Source: Gaetbulibacter sp. S0825 (GTDB taxonomy: Bacteria; Bacteroidota; Bacteroidia; Flavobacteriales; Flavobacteriaceae). Taken from it: 64,000 nucleotides of DNA. The notes under the pieces are model-generated. The model was given only the letters and a program-made list of their open reading frames with translations, was not told the origin of the DNA and made no database searches. The position numbers and the translations under genes were made by a program. Of the stretch, positions 46,660 through 53,406 are shown piece by piece. The stretch spans positions 310,001 to 374,000 of the forward strand of contig NZ_JAATJT010000003.1 of assembly GCF_011777505.1 (NCBI RefSeq). Direction: 5' to 3'. Position 1 is the first letter of the stretch. Each line of letters opens with the position of its first letter.

Positions 46660-47724
46660 ATGCCTTTATACATGGATATTCACAATGTTGACACTGATGA
46701 ATTTTCTGCTGAAGATGTTGTAAAAGCTCACATGGAAGATTTAGCGATACAAGATCAATTTGGTGTTAAACAATTAAAGTACTGGGTAAATGAGCAAGCA
46801 AAAACAATATTTTGTTTGATGGAAGGACCAAACAAAGATGCATGTAATCAGGTACACTTAAAGTCACACGGAAATACAGCTTGTAATATCATTGAAGTAG
46901 CGGACAATGAATACAATTTATTTATGGGACAAGGTACAGATGTGGATGACTTGGCAAAAACAGACTCTGGAGACCTTGATTCTGGATACAGAACAATTCT
47001 TCTTGTCAATATTTTGAGCTTTTCTAATAATAATCGAAGATATTTTAGCAAAATTAAAGAGCTAGTTCTAGAGTACAATGGTGTAGTTGTACGTGAGCCT
47101 AACAATCAAATTATGATTACATTCATATATGCTACAGATGGCATCTCTTGTGCATCAGATATTATGAAATTCATCAATACTTCAAATGACTTAGAATTTA
47201 ATTTAGCCGTAGTAAGTGGCAAACCTGTAGATGAAGAAGGTTCGGCTTTTTTTGAAGTAGCCAAAGCAAAAATTAATAAGGTTTGTTCTCTAGGTTTAAA
47301 TAAGAAAATGTATCTGGACAAAGAGACTATTCTAATTTCAGAAAAAGAAATTCAAGAACCAAAAGAAAAACTGAGCAACTTTACCGTTCTCAATAATGAT
47401 GACTTTGTCTTTTCTTCTAATCTTCACGATGTAATCAAAAAACACTTTACACGCTCCGATTTTAACAGTGAAGAATTAATCTCAGAAATTGGATTAAGCA
47501 AATCACAAGTAAGTCGTAAAGTAAAATCTTTAACTGGATTAGCTCCAAATCAACTCATACAAGAATCAAGACTCCAATGCGCTTTGAATAACATTGCTTC
47601 AAGTCATAAAACTATTGCGGAGATTGCCTACGACACAGGATTCAATAGTCCAACATACTTTACTCGTGTTTTCAAAAAAAGATTTGGAATTTTACCCACA
47701 GATTTCATAAAGCAACTGAGATAA
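46660..47724 (+). CDS. AraC-family regulator with DUF4242 and degenerate cyclase-like domains
   Basis: 354 residues in three parts. Residues 1 to about 85 (MPLYMDIHNVD, ACNQVHLKSHGNTACNIIEV) match DUF4242. Residues 110-230 have the outline of a class III nucleotidyl cyclase fold (RTILLVNILSF, GKPVDEEGSAFFEVAKAKIN, KVCSLG), but the catalytic Asp positions are replaced (LVNIL where FTDI is usual; EPNNQIMITF where GDG is usual), so it is probably a ligand-binding relic. Residues 255-354 are an AraC HTH pair (LISEIGLSKSQVSRKVKS, IAEIAYDTGFNSPTYFTRVF). It directly precedes and probably controls the nitrilase-DinB genes. Confidence 0.85.
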   Translation: MPLYMDIHNVDTDEFSAEDVVKAHMEDLAIQDQFGVKQLKYWVNEQAKTIFCLMEGPNKDACNQVHLKSHGNTACNIIEVADNEYNLFMGQGTDVDDLAKTDSGDLDSGYRTILLVNILSFSNNNRRYFSKIKELVLEYNGVVVREPNNQIMITFIYATDGISCASDIMKFINTSNDLEFNLAVVSGKPVDEEGSAFFEVAKAKINKVCSLGLNKKMYLDKETILISEKEIQEPKEKLSNFTVLNNDDFVFSSNLHDVIKKHFTRSDFNSEELISEIGLSKSQVSRKVKSLTGLAPNQLIQESRLQCALNNIASSHKTIAEIAYDTGFNSPTYFTRVFKKRFGILPTDFIKQLR

Positions 47725-47739
47725 TCAAAGAATAATTGA

Positions 47740-47775
47740 ATTTGAATCAATTGTACCAGTATTTGAATCAATTGT
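47740..47775 (+). promoter_or_regulatory. Direct-repeat operator upstream of the nitrilase gene
   Basis: Two perfect 15-base copies of ATTTGAATCAATTGT at 47740-47754 and 47761-47775 lie on the same face of the helix (21 bp centre to centre). This is the classical arrangement of AraC-family binding sites just upstream of an activated promoter. It begins 16 bases after the AraC-regulator stop codon and ends seven bases before the promoter TTG. Confidence 0.75.
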
Positions 47776-47781
47776 GAAATA

Positions 47782-47808
47782 TTGTCTTACATACATGTTC
47801 TAAATTTG
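47782..47808 (+). promoter_or_regulatory. Promoter of the nitrilase-DinB genes
   Basis: TTG at 47782-47784 and a full -7 match TAAATTTG at 47801-47808 are separated by 16 bases, one short of the usual 17-23. A suboptimal spacing is typical of a promoter that needs an activator, and the adjacent direct repeats fit that. The start of transcription is expected near 47814, 31 bases before the nitrilase ATG at 47845. Confidence 0.6.
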
Positions 47809-47844
47809 TATCATAGAGTTTCAATCAATTTAATTAGAAGCAAC

Positions 47845-48765
47845 ATGATGAACAAAACAAAAATAGCAGCAGCTCAATTATCTCCAGTATTTCTAAACAA
47901 AGAAAAAACAATTGAAAAAGCTTGTGACGCAATTTTAGAGGCAAGTAATAATGGAGCTAAAGTAATTGTTTTTCCAGAAGCATTTATATCAGGTTATCCA
48001 GATTGGATATGGCTTGTTCCCAATAGCAAGGGAGCTGAACTCAATGAACTATATGTAAAACTTGTTGAAAATGCAGTTTCCGTTCCTGACAATTCAACCA
48101 ACAAACTTTGTGAAGCCGCGAAAAAAGGAAAAATTAGTGTTGTAATTGGGATGCACGAACGCAATACAGAAACAAGTGGTACTAGTTTATTCAATAGTTT
48201 ATTGTTTATCAATAATGACGGAGAAATAGCGGGGAAGCATAGAAAATTAATCCCAACTGGTGGCGAACGTCTAATCTGGTCACAGGGAGATGGTTCTACT
48301 TTCAAATCATATGATACAGCATCTGGAAAAATAGCTGGACTTATCTGTTGGGAAAATTACATGCCTTTAGCACGAAATGCTGTATATGAAACAGGAGCAC
48401 AGATTCTCGCAGCGCCTACTTGGGATAAAAGCTCAAATTGGTTGCAATCAATACAACATATTGCAAGAGAAGGAGGCTTATTTGTTGTAAGTACTTGTAT
48501 GGCATTACATATTGATGACATTCCAGACGACTATACATTTAAACATCTTTACCCTGAAGGTAGGGAATGGATAAACACTGGTAACAGTTGCATTATAGAC
48601 CCAAAAGGACAAGTAATTGCAGGTCCATTAGAAGCACAAGAAGGAATTATATATGCAGATATAGACCTTAACACAATTATAGAAGCCAAACGAATGTTTG
48701 ATGCTGTAGGTCATTATTCAAGACCTGATGTCTTTAATTTTTCAGTCAAATCAAACCAAAAATAA
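47845..48765 (+). CDS. Nitrilase-family carbon-nitrogen hydrolase
   Basis: 306 residues from the ATG at 47845; an upstream ATG at 47782 overlaps the promoter and is rejected. The catalytic triad is E45 (VFPEAFISGYPDW), K134 (GKHRKLIPTGGERLIW) and C168 (AGLICWENYMPLA). The GYPDWIW and TGGERLIWSQGDG motifs and the CWENYMPL context fit nitrilase proper (branch 1, hydrolysing organic nitriles to acids and ammonia) better than the amidases. Its ORF is the first gene after the AraC operator and is followed by a DinB gene seven bases later; both are probably in one operon for nitrile or cyanide-type substrates. Confidence 0.9.
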   Translation: MMNKTKIAAAQLSPVFLNKEKTIEKACDAILEASNNGAKVIVFPEAFISGYPDWIWLVPNSKGAELNELYVKLVENAVSVPDNSTNKLCEAAKKGKISVVIGMHERNTETSGTSLFNSLLFINNDGEIAGKHRKLIPTGGERLIWSQGDGSTFKSYDTASGKIAGLICWENYMPLARNAVYETGAQILAAPTWDKSSNWLQSIQHIAREGGLFVVSTCMALHIDDIPDDYTFKHLYPEGREWINTGNSCIIDPKGQVIAGPLEAQEGIIYADIDLNTIIEAKRMFDAVGHYSRPDVFNFSVKSNQK

Positions 48766-48772
48766 ATATATT

Positions 48773-49264
48773 ATGACAAATTCTAACACACGTGCAATTG
48801 CACTAGCAGAAAGATTAACACTAGGAGCAAATGCACTCGCTAATTTCGCAGAAAATTTATCTAATTCTGAGTGGAATAAACCTGTACTTGGAGACGGAAG
48901 AACCATTGGTGTTGTAGTGCATCACGTTGCAAGTGTTTATCCACTTGAAATTGAACTAGCTCAAGTAATTGCCTCTGGAAATCCAATCACTGATGCTACA
49001 ATGGATGTTGTAAATCAAATGAATGCTCATCATGCTAAAGAATTCGCAAATGTGGGGAAAATTGAGACTATAGAACTACTAAGAAGAAACAGTAAAATTG
49101 CAGCCGATGCTGTGCGTTCCTTTACAGATAAAGAACTTGATAATGCGTCAACTGTTTCATTAAATGCAAATGCTCCATTGACTGTCCAATTTTTTGTCGA
49201 AGACCACGCACTTCGTCATAGTTACCATCACTTTAGTAAAATTAAAGAAACACTTAAAAAGTAA
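48773..49264 (+). CDS. DinB-superfamily protein
   Basis: 163 residues from the ATG at 48773 (MTNSNTRAIALAERLTLGAN). It is a four-helix-bundle DinB/YfiT-like metalloprotein. Likely metal-binding histidines are in VGVVVHHVASVYPL (residues around 43-45) and in the C-terminal DHALRHSYHHFSKI. DinB proteins include bacillithiol- and mycothiol-dependent S-transferases. bshC in this window shows that bacillithiol is made here, so a thiol-transferase role is plausible. It is co-transcribed with the nitrilase and ends just before a terminator. Confidence 0.85.
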   Translation: MTNSNTRAIALAERLTLGANALANFAENLSNSEWNKPVLGDGRTIGVVVHHVASVYPLEIELAQVIASGNPITDATMDVVNQMNAHHAKEFANVGKIETIELLRRNSKIAADAVRSFTDKELDNASTVSLNANAPLTVQFFVEDHALRHSYHHFSKIKETLKK

Positions 49265-49266
49265 TC

Positions 49267-49294
49267 AAAAAGCACAGTATAAAACTGTGCTTTG
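49267..49294. terminator. Terminator between the DinB and membrane regulator genes
   Basis: AAAGCACAGT (49267 region onwards, stem arms 49269-49278 with 49284-49293) forms a 10-pair hairpin around a five-base loop, with T's on the right and A's on the left. It ends the nitrilase-DinB operon and may also act on the minus-strand gene ending at 49314. The same GCACAGT/ACTGTGC stem is found at 51891-51910. Confidence 0.8.
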
Positions 49295-49313
49295 GCATTT
49301 ATCTATAAGATTC

Positions 49314-50177
49314 CTAACTCACTTCAAGTTTATAACCAACACCATGAACATTAACTAATTTAATGGAATCGTCTTCTTTTAACTTCTTACGAAGTTTTGA
49401 GATATAGGTGTCTAAACTTCTACCTACAATTACACCATTATCTTCCCAAACGCGTTTTTCTAATTCTTCTCGCTTTATAATTTGATTTGGATTGGCTACA
49501 AAAATTTCCAACAGCTCACATTCCTTTTTAGAAAGGCTAATCTCTATCGCTTGCTTAACTAATTTATTCTGCTCTGGATAAAATTGAAAACTGCCAATAG
49601 AGGCATAGTTGTCATTATTACTTTTTTCTAAGTTATTTGATTTACTCTTATAAAAAACAATTCCTAATACAACTATCACAGCAACTAGAAAGTAAAATAG
49701 ATATTTTAAGCTGCTATTTTGAGAGTTTAATGACTTAGTAAACCTTACACTTACAATGTAACAGGCTTTGTGCAATTGTCTTCCTCCACAAGGCACAATA
49801 TCCTTATCAACATTTTCTTTCATTTCGTAACTGTAAGCTACCTCACCATCTTCACATTGTTTTACTTCTGTAAGATAATATCTTGGTAAATCTGCTTTTT
49901 GAAAACTGCTTTTTATGATATTTACAAGACTATCTGGATGAATTGATACAGATTCTTGAAAGGCCAATTGATACTTTTGATTATCTAATTCTAAAACTGG
50001 CTTAACCAAAGATGTTGAATCCTGATTGTTAAGTAGTATTTTATGACCTACATCACGTAATGCTACTTTAGTAACTTCTGAAAAGTTTCTATTTGAATCA
50101 TTATTACATGATAATATGCAAAATAAAAACATGATGAAGGCTAAGCTACTAGCTAAATATTTGGAGGTGTTATTCAT
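49314..50177 (-). CDS. Membrane-anchored regulator with C-terminal OmpR/PhoB winged helix
   Basis: 287 residues from the ATG at 50177; an upstream start would bury the signal. Residues 1-24 form a lipoprotein-type signal ending LSC24. Residues 25-155 are a periplasmic domain with three cysteines (around 108, 130, 139). One transmembrane helix follows at about 158-176 (YLFYFLVAVIVVLGIVFY), and residues 194-287 form a winged-helix DNA-binding domain (SLSKKECELLEIFVANPNQI, ELEKRVWEDNGVIVGRSLD, NVHGVGYKLEV). The order of the parts is the reverse of ToxR/CadC. It is divergent from a TonB-C-like gene with candidate operator half-sites in between. Confidence 0.88.
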   Translation of the reverse strand: MNNTSKYLASSLAFIMFLFCILSCNNDSNRNFSEVTKVALRDVGHKILLNNQDSTSLVKPVLELDNQKYQLAFQESVSIHPDSLVNIIKSSFQKADLPRYYLTEVKQCEDGEVAYSYEMKENVDKDIVPCGGRQLHKACYIVSVRFTKSLNSQNSSLKYLFYFLVAVIVVLGIVFYKSKSNNLEKSNNDNYASIGSFQFYPEQNKLVKQAIEISLSKKECELLEIFVANPNQIIKREELEKRVWEDNGVIVGRSLDTYISKLRKKLKEDDSIKLVNVHGVGYKLEVS

Positions 50178-50211
50178 AATTAAGTGTAAATAACACACAA
50201 TTTCTCGACTT

Positions 50212-50249
50212 TTTACAACTGTTGACACTTCTTTTACATTTTTTTGACA
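50212..50249. promoter_or_regulatory. Four TTKACA half-sites between the divergent regulator and target genes
   Basis: TTTACA at 50212, TTGACA at 50222, TTTACA at 50233 and TTGACA at 50244 have start-to-start distances of 10, 11 and 11 bases. OmpR/PhoB-type winged helices bind tandem repeats with this spacing. They lie between the start of the membrane regulator (50177) and the divergently transcribed gene (50325), suggesting both autoregulation and control of that target. A further TTTACA on the opposite strand is at 50185-50190. Confidence 0.7.
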
Positions 50250-50324
50250 CTTTCATGGTATTCTAGCTCTAGTTTAGCATCATCAATTAACATGAAGTAT
50301 ACTATTAATCATAAAACAAACAAA

Positions 50325-51137
50325 ATGAAAAAGAGAGTTTTAATTATTTCAGCTGCAGTTATTACAGTAAGTATAACAGCATTTAGTGTTATGTCTTTTA
50401 ACAATTTAAAAAGCAACGAAACAACACAACTAGAAAACAATACAGTTGCCATGAATACGGAGGTCATTAATAAAATGGCCAATAGAATTTTTACCGATTT
50501 TATTTACGATGTAGGCCCAAGGTATAATCCTATTAAAAAAACAGACTTAGATGCTGTAAGATCATTTAATGACCTTATTGACTTGGAGCATGCCCAACGA
50601 ATTGTTGACTACAAATCTATTAGTGTTATTAAAATTATTGATGACAAAGAATCAAATATTCGTGAAACTGGAAACAGTGACGCATTAACTAATAAGCAAT
50701 TAGAATTTATACAGGCCTCAAATTATTCAACCAATCTAACGTTTTCGGCATATTTAACAGAGAAGAACCCAGAAACAGGAACTATAGAAAACACGCATTG
50801 GAGACCTTACTTTACAGTTATTCCAGAAAAACAAGCTGAATATTCAGAAGGCAAAGAGGCACTTAAAAAATATCTTAAAGAAAATAGCAAAGCATCAAGA
50901 GATAAAGCAAATGTGGATCCCGAAAAGTTACAAGCTGCCAAATTATTTTTTACGGTAACTAAAAAAGGCGCTATTGAAAATGTTAGGTTAGATAGAACCT
51001 CAAACTACCCTTTAGTTGATAAAACCATGATTGAGTTAATAAAAAACACACCAGGAACATGGAAACCTGCTGAAAATTTTGAAGGCAAAGAAGTAGACCA
51101 AGAACTTGTGGTTTCCTTTGGATTAATGGGTTGTTAA
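50325..51137 (+). CDS. Exported protein with TonB-C-like C-terminal domain
   Basis: 270 residues from the ATG at 50325 (MKKRVLIISAAVITVSITAFSV); an in-frame ATG at 50292 is less likely. After the signal/anchor helix there is a 170-residue domain I do not recognise. The last 75 residues (KLFFTVTKKGAIENVRLDRTSN, LVDKTMIELIKNTPGTWKPA, QELVVSFGLMGC) have the pattern of an energy transducer TonB C-terminal domain. It has no proline-rich linker and cannot span the periplasm, so it is not a classical TonB. It is divergent from the membrane regulator and probably regulated by it; the next gene follows 37 bases later. Confidence 0.75.
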   Translation: MKKRVLIISAAVITVSITAFSVMSFNNLKSNETTQLENNTVAMNTEVINKMANRIFTDFIYDVGPRYNPIKKTDLDAVRSFNDLIDLEHAQRIVDYKSISVIKIIDDKESNIRETGNSDALTNKQLEFIQASNYSTNLTFSAYLTEKNPETGTIENTHWRPYFTVIPEKQAEYSEGKEALKKYLKENSKASRDKANVDPEKLQAAKLFFTVTKKGAIENVRLDRTSNYPLVDKTMIELIKNTPGTWKPAENFEGKEVDQELVVSFGLMGC

Positions 51138-51174
51138 GCCATAATTTTAAATATAAATTATTAGACTAAAACTT

Positions 51175-51759
51175 ATGAAGAAACATATAGTTACAATTTT
51201 GCTGCTATTCTTTTGCATACTATCATATAGTCAAGAAGAGGAAAGCCTTGAAGTGTTTACAACAGATAGCACCTGGATAAAAGAAATTATAAAATTCCCA
51301 ATTAATTTTGCTCAAGACATCAACTATGAAGGCTTTGAAGATTTAAGATTTCCTCAAGGATGGTCTAACCAAGAGAGTCCAAACTTTTGGTCTTATGTTT
51401 GGGCTTGGAATATTAATGGTATTGAAAAACCATCTGAAAGTGACTTAGAAAAAAATGTGCAACTCTATTTTGACGGTTTATTAGGCCTTGATTTCTATAA
51501 AATTAATGACGTTAAAACACCAAAAACAAATGCCGTTTTTATTAAAAAAGGGAACACACAATATGTAGGTAAAGTAAAAACCATAGATACACGTTACACC
51601 AAACTACCAATGACCTTAAATGTGCTTGTTGAATACTACTATTGTGAGATTCAAAAGAAAACGATTATGGTTTTTAGATATTCGCCAAAACCATTTGATA
51701 ATGCTGTTTGGTATAAACTTAACGAGGTCAAACTGCGAGCAGATGCTTGTGAGTTTTAA
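51175..51759 (+). CDS. Exported protein of unknown function, 194 aa
   Basis: The first 19 residues (MKKHIVTILLLFFCILSYS) are a signal peptide. I do not recognise the rest; it has a patch rich in aromatic residues (ESPNFWSYVWAWNINGIEKP), KKGNTQYVGKVKTIDTRYTK and a C-terminal KPFDNAVWYKLNEVKLRAD. It lies 37 bases after the TonB-C-like gene on the same strand and is probably part of the same transcriptional unit controlled by the membrane regulator. Its stop is followed by the repeat element (copy B) and a terminator. Confidence 0.7.
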   Translation: MKKHIVTILLLFFCILSYSQEEESLEVFTTDSTWIKEIIKFPINFAQDINYEGFEDLRFPQGWSNQESPNFWSYVWAWNINGIEKPSESDLEKNVQLYFDGLLGLDFYKINDVKTPKTNAVFIKKGNTQYVGKVKTIDTRYTKLPMTLNVLVEYYYCEIQKKTIMVFRYSPKPFDNAVWYKLNEVKLRADACEF

Positions 51760-51777
51760 TGCTAATTGATAAATTCC

Positions 51778-51880
51778 TTATTTGACTTTGTAAGAAAAAT
51801 TGTCGACCTTCGTTTAACAACTGATATAAACAATTGAAAAAGTTCATATCTAAGCATTAAACAAAGACCTAAAATTTTGC
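51778..51880 (+). repeat. Intergenic repeat element, copy B (between convergent genes)
   Basis: Shares TTCGTTTAAC, GATATA, CATATC, CATTAAAC, CCT and AAAATT in order with copy A (19836-19930), and the block from TTATTTGACT to GTCGA with copy C (46544-46624). Unlike copies A and C it is not followed by an annotated gene but directly by the terminator at 51884-51916, so it may be a remnant of a lost gene's upstream region or the start of a tiny RNA. Confidence 0.6.
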
Positions 51881-51883
51881 AAC

Positions 51884-51916
51884 AAAAAAAGCACAGTTTT
51901 AAAACTGTGCTTTTGC
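51884..51916. terminator. Bidirectional terminator between convergent genes
   Basis: A perfect 20-base palindrome, GCACAGTTTT followed by AAAACTGTGC (51891-51910), with A's on the left and T-rich sequence on the right. It can end the plus-strand exported-protein transcript and the minus-strand E2 gene. The stem core is the same as that of the terminator at 49267. Confidence 0.88.
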
Positions 51917-51925
51917 TTTTATTAA

Positions 51926-51953
51926 GACATCTCGACTCGGTTCGATGTGACAG
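51926..51953. repeat. Degenerate intergenic palindromic (REP-like) element, copy 1
   Basis: ACATCTCGACTCGGTTCGATG followed by TGACAGACT is similar to the sequence at 57055-57085: CTCGACT-CG-TTCG against CTTCGACTACGCTC, both ending ACAGACT. Elements of the pattern (T)TCGACTACGCTC(A/G) occur repeatedly in Bacteroidetes intergenic DNA. Confidence 0.45.
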
Positions 51954-51963
51954 ACTAAATGTA

Positions 51964-53316
51964 TTATATTTCTCTATCTAAATCCCAAGCTTCTAAATAA
52001 TCTTTTACGGCTTTTACAAATTGTCCTCCAAGAGCACCATTTACCACTCTATGGTCATAAGAGTGCGACATAAACATCTTGTATCGTATACCTATATAAT
52101 CACCTTCAGATGTTTCAATAACAGCAGGTACTTTTCTAATAGCTCCTAAAGCTAAAATACCAACTTGTGGCTGATTAATTATTGGTGTTCCCATAATGCT
52201 TCCAAAGGTTCCAACATTAGTTACTGTATAGGTACCTCCTTGTATATCGTCAGGTTTAAGTTGGTTCATTCTAGCACGATTCGCCAAGTCGTTCACTTGT
52301 TTTGCCATACCAATTAAATTTAACTGATCTGCATTTTTAATAACAGGCACAATTAAATTACCATCACCTAAAGCAGCTGCCATACCAAGATTGATATGTT
52401 TCTTCTTAATGATTTTATCTCCTTGCACCGAAATATTCATCATTGGGTAATCACGAAGTGCTTTTGCTACAGCCTCCATAAATATTGGTGTAAAGGTTAA
52501 GTTTTCACCTTCACGCTTTTTAAAGTCGTTTTTATGTTTATTTCTCCAGTTCCATATATTCGTTACATCTGCTTCAATAAAGGACTGCACATGAGCAGAC
52601 GTTTGTACAGAATCGACCATGTGCTTCGCTACCAATTTACCCATTCTGGTCATTTCAATAATCTCATCTCCTCCACTTACTTCAATAGGTGTTTCTTTAA
52701 CTTCTGGTTTAGGAGTCACTGGTGCGCTTTGTGTTTTTACTGGTTCAGGTGTTACTTCTTGCTGAGCAACTGGTTGTGGTTCTGGTTCGCTACCTCTATT
52801 TCCAAGATATGCTAAAATATCATTTTTAGTGACTCTACCTTCTTTACCTGTTCCCAGGATACTATCTAGTTCAGCTTGTGATAAGCCTTCTTTTTTAGCA
52901 ATATTTTTAACCAATGGCGAATAGAATCTGTCTTCAGTTGAACTCACAGGAGTCTCTACCACAGCTTTCGCTGCTACTACTGTTTGAGCAACATCAGCAA
53001 CTGCCTTTGTTGGTGCTTCAACCTTTGGTTCTGCAACCTCTTGCTTTGGTGCAGCAGGTGCTTCAGTAGCACTTCCTTCTATTTCTATAACAGCAATGGT
53101 TTGACCTACTTGCACAACATCGTCAACCTCAAATAATTTTTCTACAAGTACACCATCTACTTCACTTGGAACTTCACTATCTACCTTATCTGTTGCTATT
53201 TCAAGAACAGCTTCGTCAGCTTCAATAGTGTCTCCCACTTCTTTTAACCAAGATGTTATGGTTGCCTCAGCAACACTCTCTCCCATTTTAGGTAACTTAA
53301 GTTCAAATTTTGCCAT
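51964..53316 (-). CDS. 2-oxo acid dehydrogenase E2 component (lipoyl acyltransferase)
   Basis: 450 residues with the usual three-part architecture: a lipoyl domain at residues 1-75 with the lipoylated lysine K44 in EIATDKVDSEVPSEV, an Ala/Pro/Val-rich linker, a peripheral subunit-binding domain (FYSPLVKNIAKKEGLSQAEL) near residue 130, and the acyltransferase core. The core ends SHSYDHRVVNGALGGQF. The catalytic histidine is present, but the second residue of the canonical HxxxDG motif is Asn instead of Asp. It probably serves branched-chain 2-oxoacid or 2-oxoglutarate oxidation; E1 and E3 are not adjacent. Confidence 0.9.
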   Translation of the reverse strand: MAKFELKLPKMGESVAEATITSWLKEVGDTIEADEAVLEIATDKVDSEVPSEVDGVLVEKLFEVDDVVQVGQTIAVIEIEGSATEAPAAPKQEVAEPKVEAPTKAVADVAQTVVAAKAVVETPVSSTEDRFYSPLVKNIAKKEGLSQAELDSILGTGKEGRVTKNDILAYLGNRGSEPEPQPVAQQEVTPEPVKTQSAPVTPKPEVKETPIEVSGGDEIIEMTRMGKLVAKHMVDSVQTSAHVQSFIEADVTNIWNWRNKHKNDFKKREGENLTFTPIFMEAVAKALRDYPMMNISVQGDKIIKKKHINLGMAAALGDGNLIVPVIKNADQLNLIGMAKQVNDLANRARMNQLKPDDIQGGTYTVTNVGTFGSIMGTPIINQPQVGILALGAIRKVPAVIETSEGDYIGIRYKMFMSHSYDHRVVNGALGGQFVKAVKDYLEAWDLDREI

Positions 53317-53353
53317 ATCGTTAATACAAAAGCGATTTTTAGGTTATTGACTG

Positions 53354-53361
53354 CAAAATTA
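53354..53361 (-). promoter_or_regulatory. Putative -7 box (TAATTTTG) of the E2 gene
   Basis: The minus strand reads TAATTTTG, a full TAnnTTTG match, 38 bases before the E2 ATG. The best upstream partner (CTG at 53385-53387) is spaced 23 bases away and differs by one base from TTG, so the promoter call is tentative. Confidence 0.35.
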
Positions 53362-53406
53362 GAGAAAAATGATTAATTCTGTTGCAGTTTTTTCAATAAA
53401 TTCGAT

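Noticed and set aside
47782-47844. Upstream ATG start for the nitrilase
   Set aside because: It would begin within the promoter at 47782-47808, and the family N-terminus begins at 47845.
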